Assembly: GCA_030150505.1 (NCBI GenBank)
Contig: JASLFS010000027.1
Location: 1-27,801 of the forward strand
Length of the DNA: 27,801 bases
Reading direction: 5' to 3'
Origin: Vitreoscilla sp.
GTDB taxonomy: Bacteria > Pseudomonadota > Gammaproteobacteria > Burkholderiales > Neisseriaceae
How positions within the stretch are numbered: the stretch's first letter is position 1; each line of letters begins with the position of its first letter. Positions 16,578 to 24,420 of the stretch are shown here, piece after piece. Below the pieces are notes generated by a model. It was given only the letters and a program-made list of their open reading frames with translations. It did no database searches and had not been told where the DNA came from. Both the position numbers and the translations under genes were made by a program.

Positions 16578-17000
16578 ATGTTATCGAAAAAAATCAATAT
16601 CGCTCTGGTTTTTACGCTGATTTTCTTAACAGCTTGTGCATTAACTCCAGAACAAAAAATGGCAAGGGAAAAAGCCAAAGCGGAAGAAAGAATGCGCATA
16701 CAATTGGCATTGGCAAGACAGTGTGATCCAAAAACAGCCGATTTAATGGCAAAATTGCCTCAATCTTGGGAGCTGAGTGCGGAAGAGAAAAGAGTTTTTG
16801 ATGAAGAATACAATGAAAAAATCAATAACCCAATATTCCAGTCCTGCTATAAAATGGCATGGCAAGCATATATTAATCAAGCCAATATAGAGCTACTTGA
16901 ACAGAGAAATATGCAAATGCAAATGGATAATTGGTTTTGGAATCGACCGCTAAGGTGCCGTGGTTGGTCAAATGGACAACCATATTGGTTCCCTTGTTAA
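16578..17000 (+). CDS. Hypothetical lipoprotein with Cys/Trp-rich C-terminus
   Basis: A 140-residue predicted lipoprotein that I do not recognise. The signal peptide MLSKKINIALVFTLIFLTAC ends in a lipobox with Cys20. The mature part starts with a charged helix rich in Lys, Ala and Glu (EQKMAREKAKAEERM), then a helical middle with Cys at ARQCDP and QSCYKM. It ends in an unusual aromatic stretch with two Cys, NWFWNRPLRCRGW and QPYWFPC. Ala follows the lipid Cys, so outer-membrane sorting would be expected by the E. coli rule. The ATG at 16578 is chosen over the upstream in-frame ATG at 16554 because GCGAGG precedes it and the signal peptide then has normal length. It is divergent from hslR. Confidence 0.7.
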   Translation: MLSKKINIALVFTLIFLTACALTPEQKMAREKAKAEERMRIQLALARQCDPKTADLMAKLPQSWELSAEEKRVFDEEYNEKINNPIFQSCYKMAWQAYINQANIELLEQRNMQMQMDNWFWNRPLRCRGWSNGQPYWFPC

Positions 17001-17167
17001 GTAAATATGCTTGAATAATATAAAGTTTTTATTCTAAAATAGCAGTTTATTTTTATCTTAAGTCAATACTTATTTATTACAAACTCATTCTCGGTACGAT
17101 TTTACTGCAGAAATTGAGTAGTTCTAGTATGATGTAAGCCAATTCTTAGCTGATGGAAAACAGGTAA

Positions 17168-18127
17168 ATGAAACAAATTTTTTTAGATTTTGAACAACCA
17201 ATTGCAGAACTTATTCAAAAAATTGAAGAGTTGCGCTTTGTTCAAGATGATTCTGTTGTCGATATTTCAGAAGAAATTAGTCGATTGCAAAAGAAAAGTG
17301 ATGATTTGACTAAATCAATTTTTGGAAAATTGACTCCGGCTCAGATTTCACAAGTTTCTCGCCATGCTCAACGTCCATATACCATGGACTACATCAATGC
17401 TTTATTTACAGAGTTTCAAGAGTTACATGGCGACCGTGCTTTTGCTGATGATCCAGCTATTATTGGCGGTCTAGCTCGTTTTAATGGTCAAAGCGTTGTT
17501 GTGATCGGTCATCAAAAAGGCCGAGATACCAAAGAGAAAATTTATCGTAATTTTGGCATGCCAAAACCAGAAGGTTATCGCAAAGCTTTGCGATTGATCA
17601 AAACCGCTGAAAAATTCAAATTGCCAATCGTGACATTTATCGATACACCAGGAGCCTATCCAGGCATTGGCGCAGAGGAGCGTGGTCAATCAGAAGCGAT
17701 TGGACGTAACCTATATGAGCTTTCAGACATTAAAGTTCCTGTGATTTGTACCATTATTGGTGAAGGTGGTTCTGGCGGCGCTTTAGCAATTGCAGTGGGT
17801 GATTATGTGAACATGTTGCAATATTCAACTTATTCAGTCATCTCACCTGAAGGCGGTGCTTCTATTTTATGGAAAACAGCGGAAAAAGCTGCTGATGCAG
17901 CACAAGCATTGGGCATTACAGCTAAAAAATTATTAGATTTGAAATTAATCGATAAAATTATAGCTGAGCCATTGGGCGGTGCACATCGAGATTTTGACGC
18001 AGTGATGAAAAATACGAAACAGGTACTTCAAGAGCAGTTACGCCAAGCTCAAGATATGCCATTGCCTGATTTATTAAATCGTCGTTTTGATCGCATTATG
18101 GCTTATGGTACATTCACTGAAAAATAA
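17168..18127 (+). CDS. accA: Acetyl-CoA carboxylase carboxyltransferase subunit alpha
   Basis: The alpha chain of the carboxyltransferase that moves CO2 from carboxybiotin to acetyl-CoA, the first step of fatty acid synthesis. With AccD it forms an A2B2 complex. It has 319 residues, as usual. Visible blocks are LDFEQPIAELIQKIEELR at the N-terminus, RPYTMDYINALFTEFQELHG, GHQKGRDTKEKIYRNFGMP, FIDTPGAYPGIGAEERGQ, GEGGSGGALAIAVGD and the C-terminal EPLGGAHRD. AGG lies five bases before the ATG. The next gene, tilS, overlaps its end by 23 bases, so the two are translationally linked. accA beside tilS is an arrangement I associate with Neisseria. Confidence 0.97.
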   Translation: MKQIFLDFEQPIAELIQKIEELRFVQDDSVVDISEEISRLQKKSDDLTKSIFGKLTPAQISQVSRHAQRPYTMDYINALFTEFQELHGDRAFADDPAIIGGLARFNGQSVVVIGHQKGRDTKEKIYRNFGMPKPEGYRKALRLIKTAEKFKLPIVTFIDTPGAYPGIGAEERGQSEAIGRNLYELSDIKVPVICTIIGEGGSGGALAIAVGDYVNMLQYSTYSVISPEGGASILWKTAEKAADAAQALGITAKKLLDLKLIDKIIAEPLGGAHRDFDAVMKNTKQVLQEQLRQAQDMPLPDLLNRRFDRIMAYGTFTEK

Positions 18128-19448
18128 AATTCAGCAAGCAGTGCTTCAATCATGGTCAGAACACTGTTCTGACCATTTTCATTTAACCATTGGATTTAGT
18201 GGCGGTGTTGATTCAATGGTTTTGTTACATGCATTGTCTGAAGTGCGAAACCAATTAGGCATTAAAATAAAAGCCATTCATGTTCATCATGGATTACAAA
18301 GTATTGCGGATGATTGGGTGACTTTTTGCCAACAATATTGCACATTGTTGGACATTCCTCTTAAGGTTGTTTATGTCAATGTAAACACTTTAAAAATAGG
18401 ATTAGAAGCAGGTGCTAGGGAGGCGAGGTATCATGCTTATGAACAGCATGGAAGTGACATCATTGCGCTTGCCCATCACAGTGATGATCAGAATGAAACC
18501 TTGCTGTTGGCATTGCTTCGAGGTGGTTCAATTTCTTCCTTATCGGCTATGCCCGTGATTCGCCGATTAAATTCAACTCAACATGTGTGGCGTCCATTAC
18601 TGTCATTTAGTAAAGATGATCTTTTCAAATATGCCAAAGAAGCGAATTTGGATTTTGTTGAGGATCCTAGTAATCACAGTAATGAATATTTGCGTAATTG
18701 GTTAAGAAATGAGTGGTTGCCATCCTTATCAACTAAATTGCCTCATTATTCGCGCCATTTTCAAAGTACGATAGCCCATTGTCAGGATGCCTTGGTTTTA
18801 CAAGAAGAAATTGCAGAAGAAGATTTATCTAAAATCATGTCAGATACTGGTTTTGATATCATGCAGTGGGCCAAGTTATCAGAAACCAGAAGAAGATTAA
18901 GTTTGTATTCATGGATTAAGTCCATCAATATAGGATTACCAAGGCAAGCTAATTTGTTAAATTTTAGCCAAGAATTATTTAAAAACCCTCTGAACTATCT
19001 AAAATTATCATTGTCTAATGGAATTGTTTATTCATATCAAGGCTTATTATTTTTTAATAATAATGAGTTGCTCAATAAACTTAAAAACCTGAATCAATTA
19101 TTATGTCCAAAGGATAGTTTGTTTATTGATTCGAACCAAATGCTTGATTTTTATTTGAAAAGTAATGCTATTGGTATTAAGATTGATGGTATAGAAAGAG
19201 GACAATACTCGATTCGTTGTGCAACGAGTCATGACAAAATTCGATTGTCCTTTGGACATAAGACTGTCTTTAAATTTCTACAAGAGCAAAAAGTTCCTCC
19301 GCATTTGAGAAACATTTGGCCGATTATTGTTGATGAACAGCAATGCTGCGTGGCCATTTGTAATGGACCGGTATCTCTTGATTTACAAAATAATGATGGG
19401 TTGTGTTTAAAAAGTACCATACTGAAGTCATTTATGGTAATTAAATGA
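18105..19448 (+). CDS. tilS: tRNA(Ile)-lysidine synthetase
   Basis: An ATP-dependent enzyme that modifies C34 of the CAU anticodon of tRNA(Ile2) to lysidine, switching both amino-acid identity and codon reading from AUG to AUA. It has 447 residues. The N-type PP-loop SGGVDSM is at 32-38, followed by HVHHGLQ, ALAHHSDDQNETLLLALLRG and the WRPLLSFSK...EDPSNHSNEYLRNWLR region typical of TilS. The C-terminal domain (about 360 on) is less conserved. The ATG at 18105 is chosen; a TTG at 18087 would add six residues. The start lies inside accA. It is essential in most bacteria. Confidence 0.94.
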   Translation: MVHSLKNKIQQAVLQSWSEHCSDHFHLTIGFSGGVDSMVLLHALSEVRNQLGIKIKAIHVHHGLQSIADDWVTFCQQYCTLLDIPLKVVYVNVNTLKIGLEAGAREARYHAYEQHGSDIIALAHHSDDQNETLLLALLRGGSISSLSAMPVIRRLNSTQHVWRPLLSFSKDDLFKYAKEANLDFVEDPSNHSNEYLRNWLRNEWLPSLSTKLPHYSRHFQSTIAHCQDALVLQEEIAEEDLSKIMSDTGFDIMQWAKLSETRRRLSLYSWIKSINIGLPRQANLLNFSQELFKNPLNYLKLSLSNGIVYSYQGLLFFNNNELLNKLKNLNQLLCPKDSLFIDSNQMLDFYLKSNAIGIKIDGIERGQYSIRCATSHDKIRLSFGHKTVFKFLQEQKVPPHLRNIWPIIVDEQQCCVAICNGPVSLDLQNNDGLCLKSTILKSFMVIK

Positions 19449-19504
19449 TTGTTTTAGCAGAGGGTTTTGTTAAGCATAATTTGTCTCATAGCCGAATGGG
19501 ATGA

Positions 19505-20110
19505 ATGATGAATGATAGATATATTGATCAGGTTTTAGTTGAAAGAGCCCAAAGTGGTGATAAAAAAGCTTATGACCTATTGGTTGTTAAATATCAGCGC
19601 CGTTTAGAATATGTTTTATTGAAGTTTATTAAAGATGAACATGAAGTATATGATATTGCTCAGGAAACTTTTATTAAGGCTTATCGAGCTTTAGGAAGTT
19701 TTAGAGGGGATAGCGCATTCTATACTTGGCTATATCGAATTGGTGTAAATACAGCCAAAAGCTACTTAGTGAACAATAAAAAACATGATGTGATTTTAAG
19801 AGATATTACCACTGGTGAAGATGATGACACCTTTAATATCTTGGAATTAATACCAGATAACTTCACCCCTGAAGCAGGTTTAATTAATAAACAAATTTTA
19901 CTAACAGTCAAATCAGCGATAGCTAACTTGCCAGATGAATTACGTAGAGCAATTATATTACGAGAAATGGAGGGTTTGCCTTATGAGGAAATTGCAAAAA
20001 TTATGGAGTGTCCTATTGGAACTGTGAGATCAAGGATTTTTCGTGCAAGGGAAGTCATTGCTAATGAGCTACGTCCACATTTAGGAACAACGAAGGATCA
20101 ACGATGGTAA
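19505..20110 (+). CDS. rpoE: ECF sigma factor RpoE (sigma-E)
   Basis: An extracytoplasmic-function sigma factor of the RpoE group, 201 residues. Region 2 includes LVVKYQRRLEYVLLKFI, DIAQETFIKAYRALGSFRGD and FYTWLYRIGVNTAKSYLV. Region 4 includes LPDELRRAIILREMEGLPYEEIA and GTVRSRIFRAREVI. These match the E. coli RpoE family closely. In E. coli this factor answers envelope damage; in Neisseria it has been tied to oxidative stress and Msr enzymes. ATG codons at 19505 and 19508 are both possible, with GGGATG just before. The next gene, an anti-sigma factor, overlaps its stop by seven bases, so the pair is made together. Confidence 0.95.
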   Translation: MMNDRYIDQVLVERAQSGDKKAYDLLVVKYQRRLEYVLLKFIKDEHEVYDIAQETFIKAYRALGSFRGDSAFYTWLYRIGVNTAKSYLVNNKKHDVILRDITTGEDDDTFNILELIPDNFTPEAGLINKQILLTVKSAIANLPDELRRAIILREMEGLPYEEIAKIMECPIGTVRSRIFRAREVIANELRPHLGTTKDQRW

Positions 20111-20343
20111 ATATTAAAAATTTAGATTTAGCTGATATATCATCCTTAATTGATGGTGAACTACATACTGAAAATCCAAATTTATTGAAAGAGCAAGCAA
20201 ATCAAATCATAGATAAAATTTTGGCCGATGGTGAGTTACAACAGGCTTGGAAAGATTATTATCTTATTCGGGATAGCATGTGTAATTTATATCAAGACTT
20301 TACAGCTGATTTACCTGAAATTCATGAGTTTGATAAAAAATAA
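20104..20343 (+). CDS. Small soluble anti-sigma-E factor (RseA N-terminal domain only)
   Basis: A 79-residue protein matching the cytoplasmic sigma-binding domain of RseA: DISSLIDGEL (11-20), then QQAWKDYYLIRDSM (46-59), ending PEIHEFDKK. In E. coli the same fold is followed by a membrane helix and a periplasmic domain. Here the stop codon comes directly after this domain and a terminator follows at once, so it does not look like a frameshifted remnant. There is a single Cys (60) and no HxxxCxxC zinc motif, so it is not a zinc-type anti-sigma. The ATG overlaps the rpoE stop. Its role as an rpoE inhibitor is inferred from domain and position. Neisseria MseR is the functional analogue I would compare. 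Confidence 0.8.
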   Translation: MVNIKNLDLADISSLIDGELHTENPNLLKEQANQIIDKILADGELQQAWKDYYLIRDSMCNLYQDFTADLPEIHEFDKK

Positions 20344-20351
20344 ATTAAGTG

Positions 20352-20383
20352 TAAAAAAGACTATTTAAAATAGTCTTTTTTTT
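20352..20383. terminator. Terminator between the rpoE pair and the MFS gene
   Basis: AAAAGACTATTT is followed by AAATAGTCTTTT and more T. The A/T flanks are symmetric, so it can serve both convergent transcripts. Confidence 0.85.
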
Positions 20384-20384
20384 A

Positions 20385-21800
20385 TTACCCATGAGTGGTT
20401 TTTAAAAGTTGATCTCCATCTCTACGATGCAGCAACGAGAATATAAAACTCGATAAGATTGTACTTAATCCCACAATGACAAATGTCCAGCGGAAAGCCA
20501 AATAAGTGTGGTCATGAGACATATATTCTAAATCATTAAAAAATCGCAATAACATAGCTGATATTGCAATACCAAAACCAATTGCCAATTGCTGGTTCAC
20601 AGCCATTAAGCTATTACCACTACTATTCTGATATTCACGTAATCTTGCTAACGTAAGTGTATTCATTGCACTAAACTGCAGCGAGTTTGCGGTACCAATA
20701 ATAAATAACAAAATAACAATCATTGATATTGGGGTACTGGTTCTGAGAAAACCCATGCTAATAATTCCCAATCCAACTAAAACAGTATTAAAAATGAGAA
20801 TGCGCCTATAACCAAAATAGTTCAGTATATTGGGAATAATAGACTTGGTTAGTAGTGCTGAAATAGCCAAGGGTGTGAGTAACCAGCCTGCAGTACTGGC
20901 AGAATATCCAAATGAAACTTGTAATAATAATGGTAGTAAAAAAGGAATGGCACTAATGCCAATACGTGCGGCAAGATTGCCAAGAATGCCAATTCGGAAT
21001 GTTCGTACAGAAAATAAATCCAAAGGATAGATTGCTATTTTTTGATGGGAAGTAGCGTAGTGCCAATATCCATATAACAGCAGAATACCTGAAATAGTTA
21101 CAAAAATAGCAAAAGGTACTGCTTTCTGGTGGCCTAAAAACTCTAGTCCAAGAGTTAATAAAAATGCAGAGCTACTAAATAAACCAAAGCCAAAGACATC
21201 AAATTGAGTGTTCTCATTCCTAAAATCTGGCATATATTTAAAACCAATTAGTAAACCGAGTATGCCAATTGGAATGTTAATTAAAAAAATCCAGTGCCAA
21301 GAAGCAATTTCAACTAAATATCCACCCAGTAATGGACCAATAATAGGACCTAACAAGGCTGGCATAATGGCGTAATTCATGGCTTGCAGTAGCTCAGATT
21401 TAGGATAAGAGCGAATTAAAGCCAAACGAGCGACAGGAGTTAATAAGGAACCACCAATTCCTTGGATGACACGAGATAATACTAAAGTATTAAGAGTCGG
21501 TGATAATGCACACATTAATGAACCAAAACAGAATAATGCGATAGCAAATAAAAAAGTATTTTTAGTACCAAATTTATCTGCTAAATAGCCACTGATAGGA
21601 ATACAAATAGCCAGAGTCAAGGTGTAAGCAATAATAATCGCTTGTATATTGAGAGGCGATTCATTAAGTGACTTTGCAATTGCCGGTAAAGCTGTGTTTA
21701 GAATCGTTGTATCAAGCATTTGCATGAAAATAGATACGCCAAGTAGGGCCGGTAAATAGCGGCGCTGTTGAACTGGAATAGGTATGGGATTGTTGGTCAT
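20385..21800 (-). CDS. MFS multidrug exporter, DHA2 family, MdtD-like
   Basis: A proton-coupled drug efflux protein of the inner membrane, 471 residues, the same length as E. coli MdtD as I recall it. The DHA motifs are clear: MLDTTILNTALPAIAKSL near the start (motif D1), LADKFGTKNTFLF (motif A), LSRVIQGIGGSLLTPVAR (motif B) and PALLGPIIGPLLGGYLVE (motif C). SWHWIFLINIPIGILG matches MdtD closely, as does SSGNSLMAVNQQLAIGFGIAIS. About 14 hydrophobic segments are expected. The ATG at 21800 is chosen; the frame runs back to a TTG at 21821 with no better ribosome site. Substrates cannot be told from the sequence. No regulator gene is adjacent. Confidence 0.88.
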   Translation of the reverse strand: MTNNPIPIPVQQRRYLPALLGVSIFMQMLDTTILNTALPAIAKSLNESPLNIQAIIIAYTLTLAICIPISGYLADKFGTKNTFLFAIALFCFGSLMCALSPTLNTLVLSRVIQGIGGSLLTPVARLALIRSYPKSELLQAMNYAIMPALLGPIIGPLLGGYLVEIASWHWIFLINIPIGILGLLIGFKYMPDFRNENTQFDVFGFGLFSSSAFLLTLGLEFLGHQKAVPFAIFVTISGILLLYGYWHYATSHQKIAIYPLDLFSVRTFRIGILGNLAARIGISAIPFLLPLLLQVSFGYSASTAGWLLTPLAISALLTKSIIPNILNYFGYRRILIFNTVLVGLGIISMGFLRTSTPISMIVILLFIIGTANSLQFSAMNTLTLARLREYQNSSGNSLMAVNQQLAIGFGIAISAMLLRFFNDLEYMSHDHTYLAFRWTFVIVGLSTILSSFIFSLLHRRDGDQLLKTTHG

Positions 21801-22138
21801 ATAGTTTTTATTAAAGATCAAGAGTTTATTAAATAACAGATTTATTTTTAAGAGTATAACGAAATTGTTATTGAAATACTGATGATATTGTCTGTTTATT
21901 AGTAAATAAATATTAAATTGTTATTAAAGATTATTTTTCCTGAGCTAACTTTTTTAATAAATTGTTAAGCAAATGATATTTATTTAATAGAATAAATATA
22001 TTCATAATTTAATTTACAAAAAATGTCAATATATTTTTATCATTAAATTCGCTTTATTTTCAATAATTTAGTTGATTTATTTATGAAAGGTTTGTATTTA
22101 CTTGGGTTATCTGCTTTAATGGAAAGCATAATTTTTTA
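21801..22138. other. AT-rich non-coding region between the MFS gene and the M-box
   Basis: About 340 bases of very AT-rich DNA without a convincing gene. It should hold divergent promoters for the exporter (minus) and for the M-box/corA transcript (plus). Elements such as TTATCT then TAATTT near 22107-22134 could be the latter, but I cannot fix it. Confidence 0.5.
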
Positions 22139-22303
22139 CTATTACCTCGTTAGGTGAGGCTCCTGTACGGAGAAACGCTACTGCCCAGAAACGTCCAAAG
22201 ACGCCAATGGGTTTGAACAGAAAGCATCGACATAAGGTGTTTTATAATGTAGCTAGCGATTGCTTATGCCGTGCAGTGCTAAAACTCAATGATTTGGGGG
22301 ATA
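22139..22303 (+). promoter_or_regulatory. M-box (ykoK-type) magnesium riboswitch aptamer
   Basis: The leader RNA matches the M-box consensus over its whole length, in order: CGUUAGGUGAGGCUCCUGUA (22148-22167), ACGCUACUGCCCAGAAACG (22175-22193), CCAAAGACGCCAAUGGGU (22195-22212), AACAGAAAGCAUCGACAUAA (22216-22235), UAAUGUAGCUAG, UUAUGCCGUGCAGUGCUAAA (22264-22283). It is very like the Bacillus subtilis ykoK leader as I remember it. Closing helix P1 can form between CCUC (22145-22148) and GGGG near 22296-22299. M-box RNAs fold when Mg2+ is plentiful and shut off Mg2+ transporter genes. Here three corA-type genes follow, with an intrinsic terminator in between, so transcription attenuation is the expected mechanism. 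Confidence 0.93.
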
Positions 22304-22304
22304 A

Positions 22305-22340
22305 AGCATTATTGTTTTCCTTATTGAAAACAATAATGCT
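22305..22340 (+). repeat. Perfect 15-bp hairpin between M-box and terminator
   Basis: AGCATTATTGTTTTC (22305-22319) and GAAAACAATAATGCT (22326-22340) form an uninterrupted stem with a six-base loop, directly after the M-box. Only ATTTT follows, so it is a poor terminator. It may be part of the expression platform or a spacer structure. Confidence 0.7.
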
Positions 22341-22375
22341 ATTTTGGCATATTTCATTTTATTTATGAAATTGTT

Positions 22376-22413
22376 AAAGCACGCCTACAGATTATTGGGG
22401 TGTGCTTTTTTTA
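22376..22413 (+). terminator. Intrinsic terminator of the M-box expression platform
   Basis: AAAGCACGCC pairs with GGTGTGCTTT (one G-U) and is followed by seven T (22406-22412). It lies between the riboswitch and the first corA gene, where an attenuator is expected. Its 5' arm (GCACG, 22379-22383) could instead pair with CGTGC (22270-22274) in the 3' part of the M-box, giving a possible antiterminator. Confidence 0.85.
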
Positions 22414-22501
22414 TTTATAAATCAATATTTTAATAAAGTGCACTAATGTGGGTTGTTGTTATGGTTGTATGACTGTAACGGTGATAGAAAGGTGTGCACC
22501 A

Positions 22502-23434
22502 ATGTTAAAAACATATCAAAATCCATTGGTTCTGAATAGGCAATCAGCAGATAAACCAAGTAAATTGGTGGTGTTGATTAATCCTAGTACAGCTGAAATT
22601 CAAGAAGTTAGCGATAAATATCATATCCAGACAGAAATTTTGAATTTTGGTATTGCTCATCGAGCTCGACCAAGAATACAGATGATTGATAATACTAATA
22701 TTATTATTAATCATTTGCCCCTGTTAAATAATAAAACTGCAGATATTCCTTTTGGAACAACTCCTTTTTCTATTGTAGAAAAGGATGGCGTTATGATTTG
22801 CATTTCTCGTAATGATCACTCTATTTTTCATGAAATAGCTGCTGAGTATGAGCAAACCATGACAAAAGATAAAACGCTTGGTTATTTTATTTTTTCTTTA
22901 TTAGAGAAAGTGGCTGATCAATTTATTTTTTCAATTCAAAATGTTAATGAAAAAGTTTTGTTGATTGAAAATGAATTGAAAGAGTCAATTAAAAACCACC
23001 AAGTATTTCTTTTATTGAAGAATAATAAAAGCTTAAATTTATTTTCTAGCTCATTGAAAGCTAATTTAGCTGTGTTACAGCAGCTTCGCCATACCAGAAC
23101 AATAAATCAAGTGGATGATTTCAATGATATTTTAGACGATATTATTGTTGAAACTGAACAAGCTCAAATGATGGCTGAGATTAATAATATTAACTTAAGT
23201 AACTTGATGGATGCTTACTCAGCTGCCATTGAAAATAATCTAAGTCTGTTGGTTCAATACCTATCGATTTTTGTCATATTGGCTGCGATTCCGATGGGGA
23301 TTGCTGGTATTTATGGCATGAACACACCTTTACCATTTCAAGATGAATCTTATGCATTAGCTGTTTTAGGCGCCATTGCTGTTGGGATTGCTGTGCTTCT
23401 AGTGGTTATTTTTAAAAAACGTCAAATAATTTAA
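22502..23434 (+). CDS. CorA-family divalent metal transporter, paralogue 1
   Basis: A 310-residue CorA/MIT-type channel protein, normally a homopentamer carrying Mg2+ across the inner membrane. A cytoplasmic alpha/beta and long-helix domain is followed by two C-terminal helices. TM1 ends in the signature YGMN (GMN at 272-274), then TPLPFQDE as the periplasmic loop, TM2, and a basic tail FKKRQII. The N-terminal half is the most diverged of the three, with GIAHRARPRIQM in place of the usual ERPR run. The start at 22502 is chosen because GAAAGGTG lies about eight bases upstream and the length then equals its neighbours. The frame is open back to a GTG at 22448. It is the first gene after the M-box and terminator. 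Confidence 0.9.
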   Translation: MLKTYQNPLVLNRQSADKPSKLVVLINPSTAEIQEVSDKYHIQTEILNFGIAHRARPRIQMIDNTNIIINHLPLLNNKTADIPFGTTPFSIVEKDGVMICISRNDHSIFHEIAAEYEQTMTKDKTLGYFIFSLLEKVADQFIFSIQNVNEKVLLIENELKESIKNHQVFLLLKNNKSLNLFSSSLKANLAVLQQLRHTRTINQVDDFNDILDDIIVETEQAQMMAEINNINLSNLMDAYSAAIENNLSLLVQYLSIFVILAAIPMGIAGIYGMNTPLPFQDESYALAVLGAIAVGIAVLLVVIFKKRQII

Positions 23435-23449
23435 ATTGGTGAGGATGAA

Positions 23450-24379
23450 ATGTTAACAATTTATAAAAGCGATGAGCAAGGCAAACTTTTAACAGTTGGC
23501 GCAGTTGAGCACAATACTTTAGTTCATATGGTTAATCCTAGCGAGGAAGAAATTAATAATATTTCTAATACGTTAAATATTCCTAAAGAGTTTTTCCTTG
23601 ATTCATTGGATAAAAATGAGCGACCACGTATTACAAAAGAAAAAGATAGCTTACTAATTGTTTTGAATGTACCTACAGTTATCGATAATGTTTATAAAAC
23701 GGTTCCTATCGGTTTAATTCATACAAAAGATAATACTGTATTGGTTTCTCGGCATGAATTAGAAATTTTTACTGGATTATTGGCAGGTCAGCATGGTCAA
23801 TACAGTACATTTATGAAAACACGATTGAGTTTGCTTTTGTTTAAAGCCATTGCAAATTCATATAATCAGTATTTGGTTAAAATTAATGAAGAAATTAGTA
23901 AATTACAAAGAGAGTTAAAAGCGTCTTATCGTAACCAAGAGTTGTTTGGTTTAATTGATTTAAATAAAAGTTTGGTTTTCTTTTCTACTTCTTTAAATGC
24001 CATGTCAATTTTGTATAAGCGAATTATGCAAGGTCATGACATTAAAATTCATGATGAAGAGAAGAAGCGATTGCAAGATATTTTAGTTGATATTGAACAA
24101 GCGACAGAAGTAACGGAAATGCGCCGAGAAAGTTTAAGTAATTTAATGGATGCTTATGCTGCCATTATTCATAATAACTTAAATTCTGTTCTAAAAATGC
24201 TAACAACTTTAGCCATTATTATGACGATTCCAACGATGATTGGTAGTGTGTTCTCAATGAACGTGGATTTACCCTATGAGGAAGAGTGGATTTCGACCAT
24301 TGTTGTTGGAATTGGCATGGTTATTATTAGTGTCATGTTATTGGTTATTTTCTATAAGAAAAAATACTTACGTATTTAA
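23450..24379 (+). CDS. CorA-family protein, paralogue 2, with SMN instead of GMN
   Basis: A 309-residue CorA homologue starting 15 bases after paralogue 1, with GAGGATG before the ATG. The soluble domain has FFLDSLDKNERPRI, typical of CorA proteins from several bacteria, and SYRNQELFGLIDLNKSL shared with paralogue 3. The two C-terminal hydrophobic helices are normal, but the channel signature reads VFSMNVDLPYEEE: the first Gly of GMN is Ser269 and the preceding Tyr is Phe. GMN is almost invariant in Mg2+-carrying CorA. Variants occur in relatives with other metals or altered function, so transport by this subunit on its own is doubtful. The reading frame is intact and the fold is preserved. 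Confidence 0.9.
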   Translation: MLTIYKSDEQGKLLTVGAVEHNTLVHMVNPSEEEINNISNTLNIPKEFFLDSLDKNERPRITKEKDSLLIVLNVPTVIDNVYKTVPIGLIHTKDNTVLVSRHELEIFTGLLAGQHGQYSTFMKTRLSLLLFKAIANSYNQYLVKINEEISKLQRELKASYRNQELFGLIDLNKSLVFFSTSLNAMSILYKRIMQGHDIKIHDEEKKRLQDILVDIEQATEVTEMRRESLSNLMDAYAAIIHNNLNSVLKMLTTLAIIMTIPTMIGSVFSMNVDLPYEEEWISTIVVGIGMVIISVMLLVIFYKKKYLRI

Positions 24380-24420
24380 CTATTTGACTTGTCATTATTA
24401 AAGATTAGAAAGAAATTATT

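Noticed and set aside
20104..20343. Broken rseA gene (pseudogene)
   Set aside because: The stop is followed directly by an intrinsic terminator with no downstream remnant in any frame, so a short functional protein is more likely.
22305..22340. The 15-bp hairpin as the riboswitch terminator
   Set aside because: Only ATTTT follows it; the hairpin at 22376-22405 with seven T is a far better terminator.
22448..22501. GTG start giving 18 extra residues on corA paralogue 1
   Set aside because: The ATG at 22502 has a good ribosome site and gives the same length as the other two paralogues.
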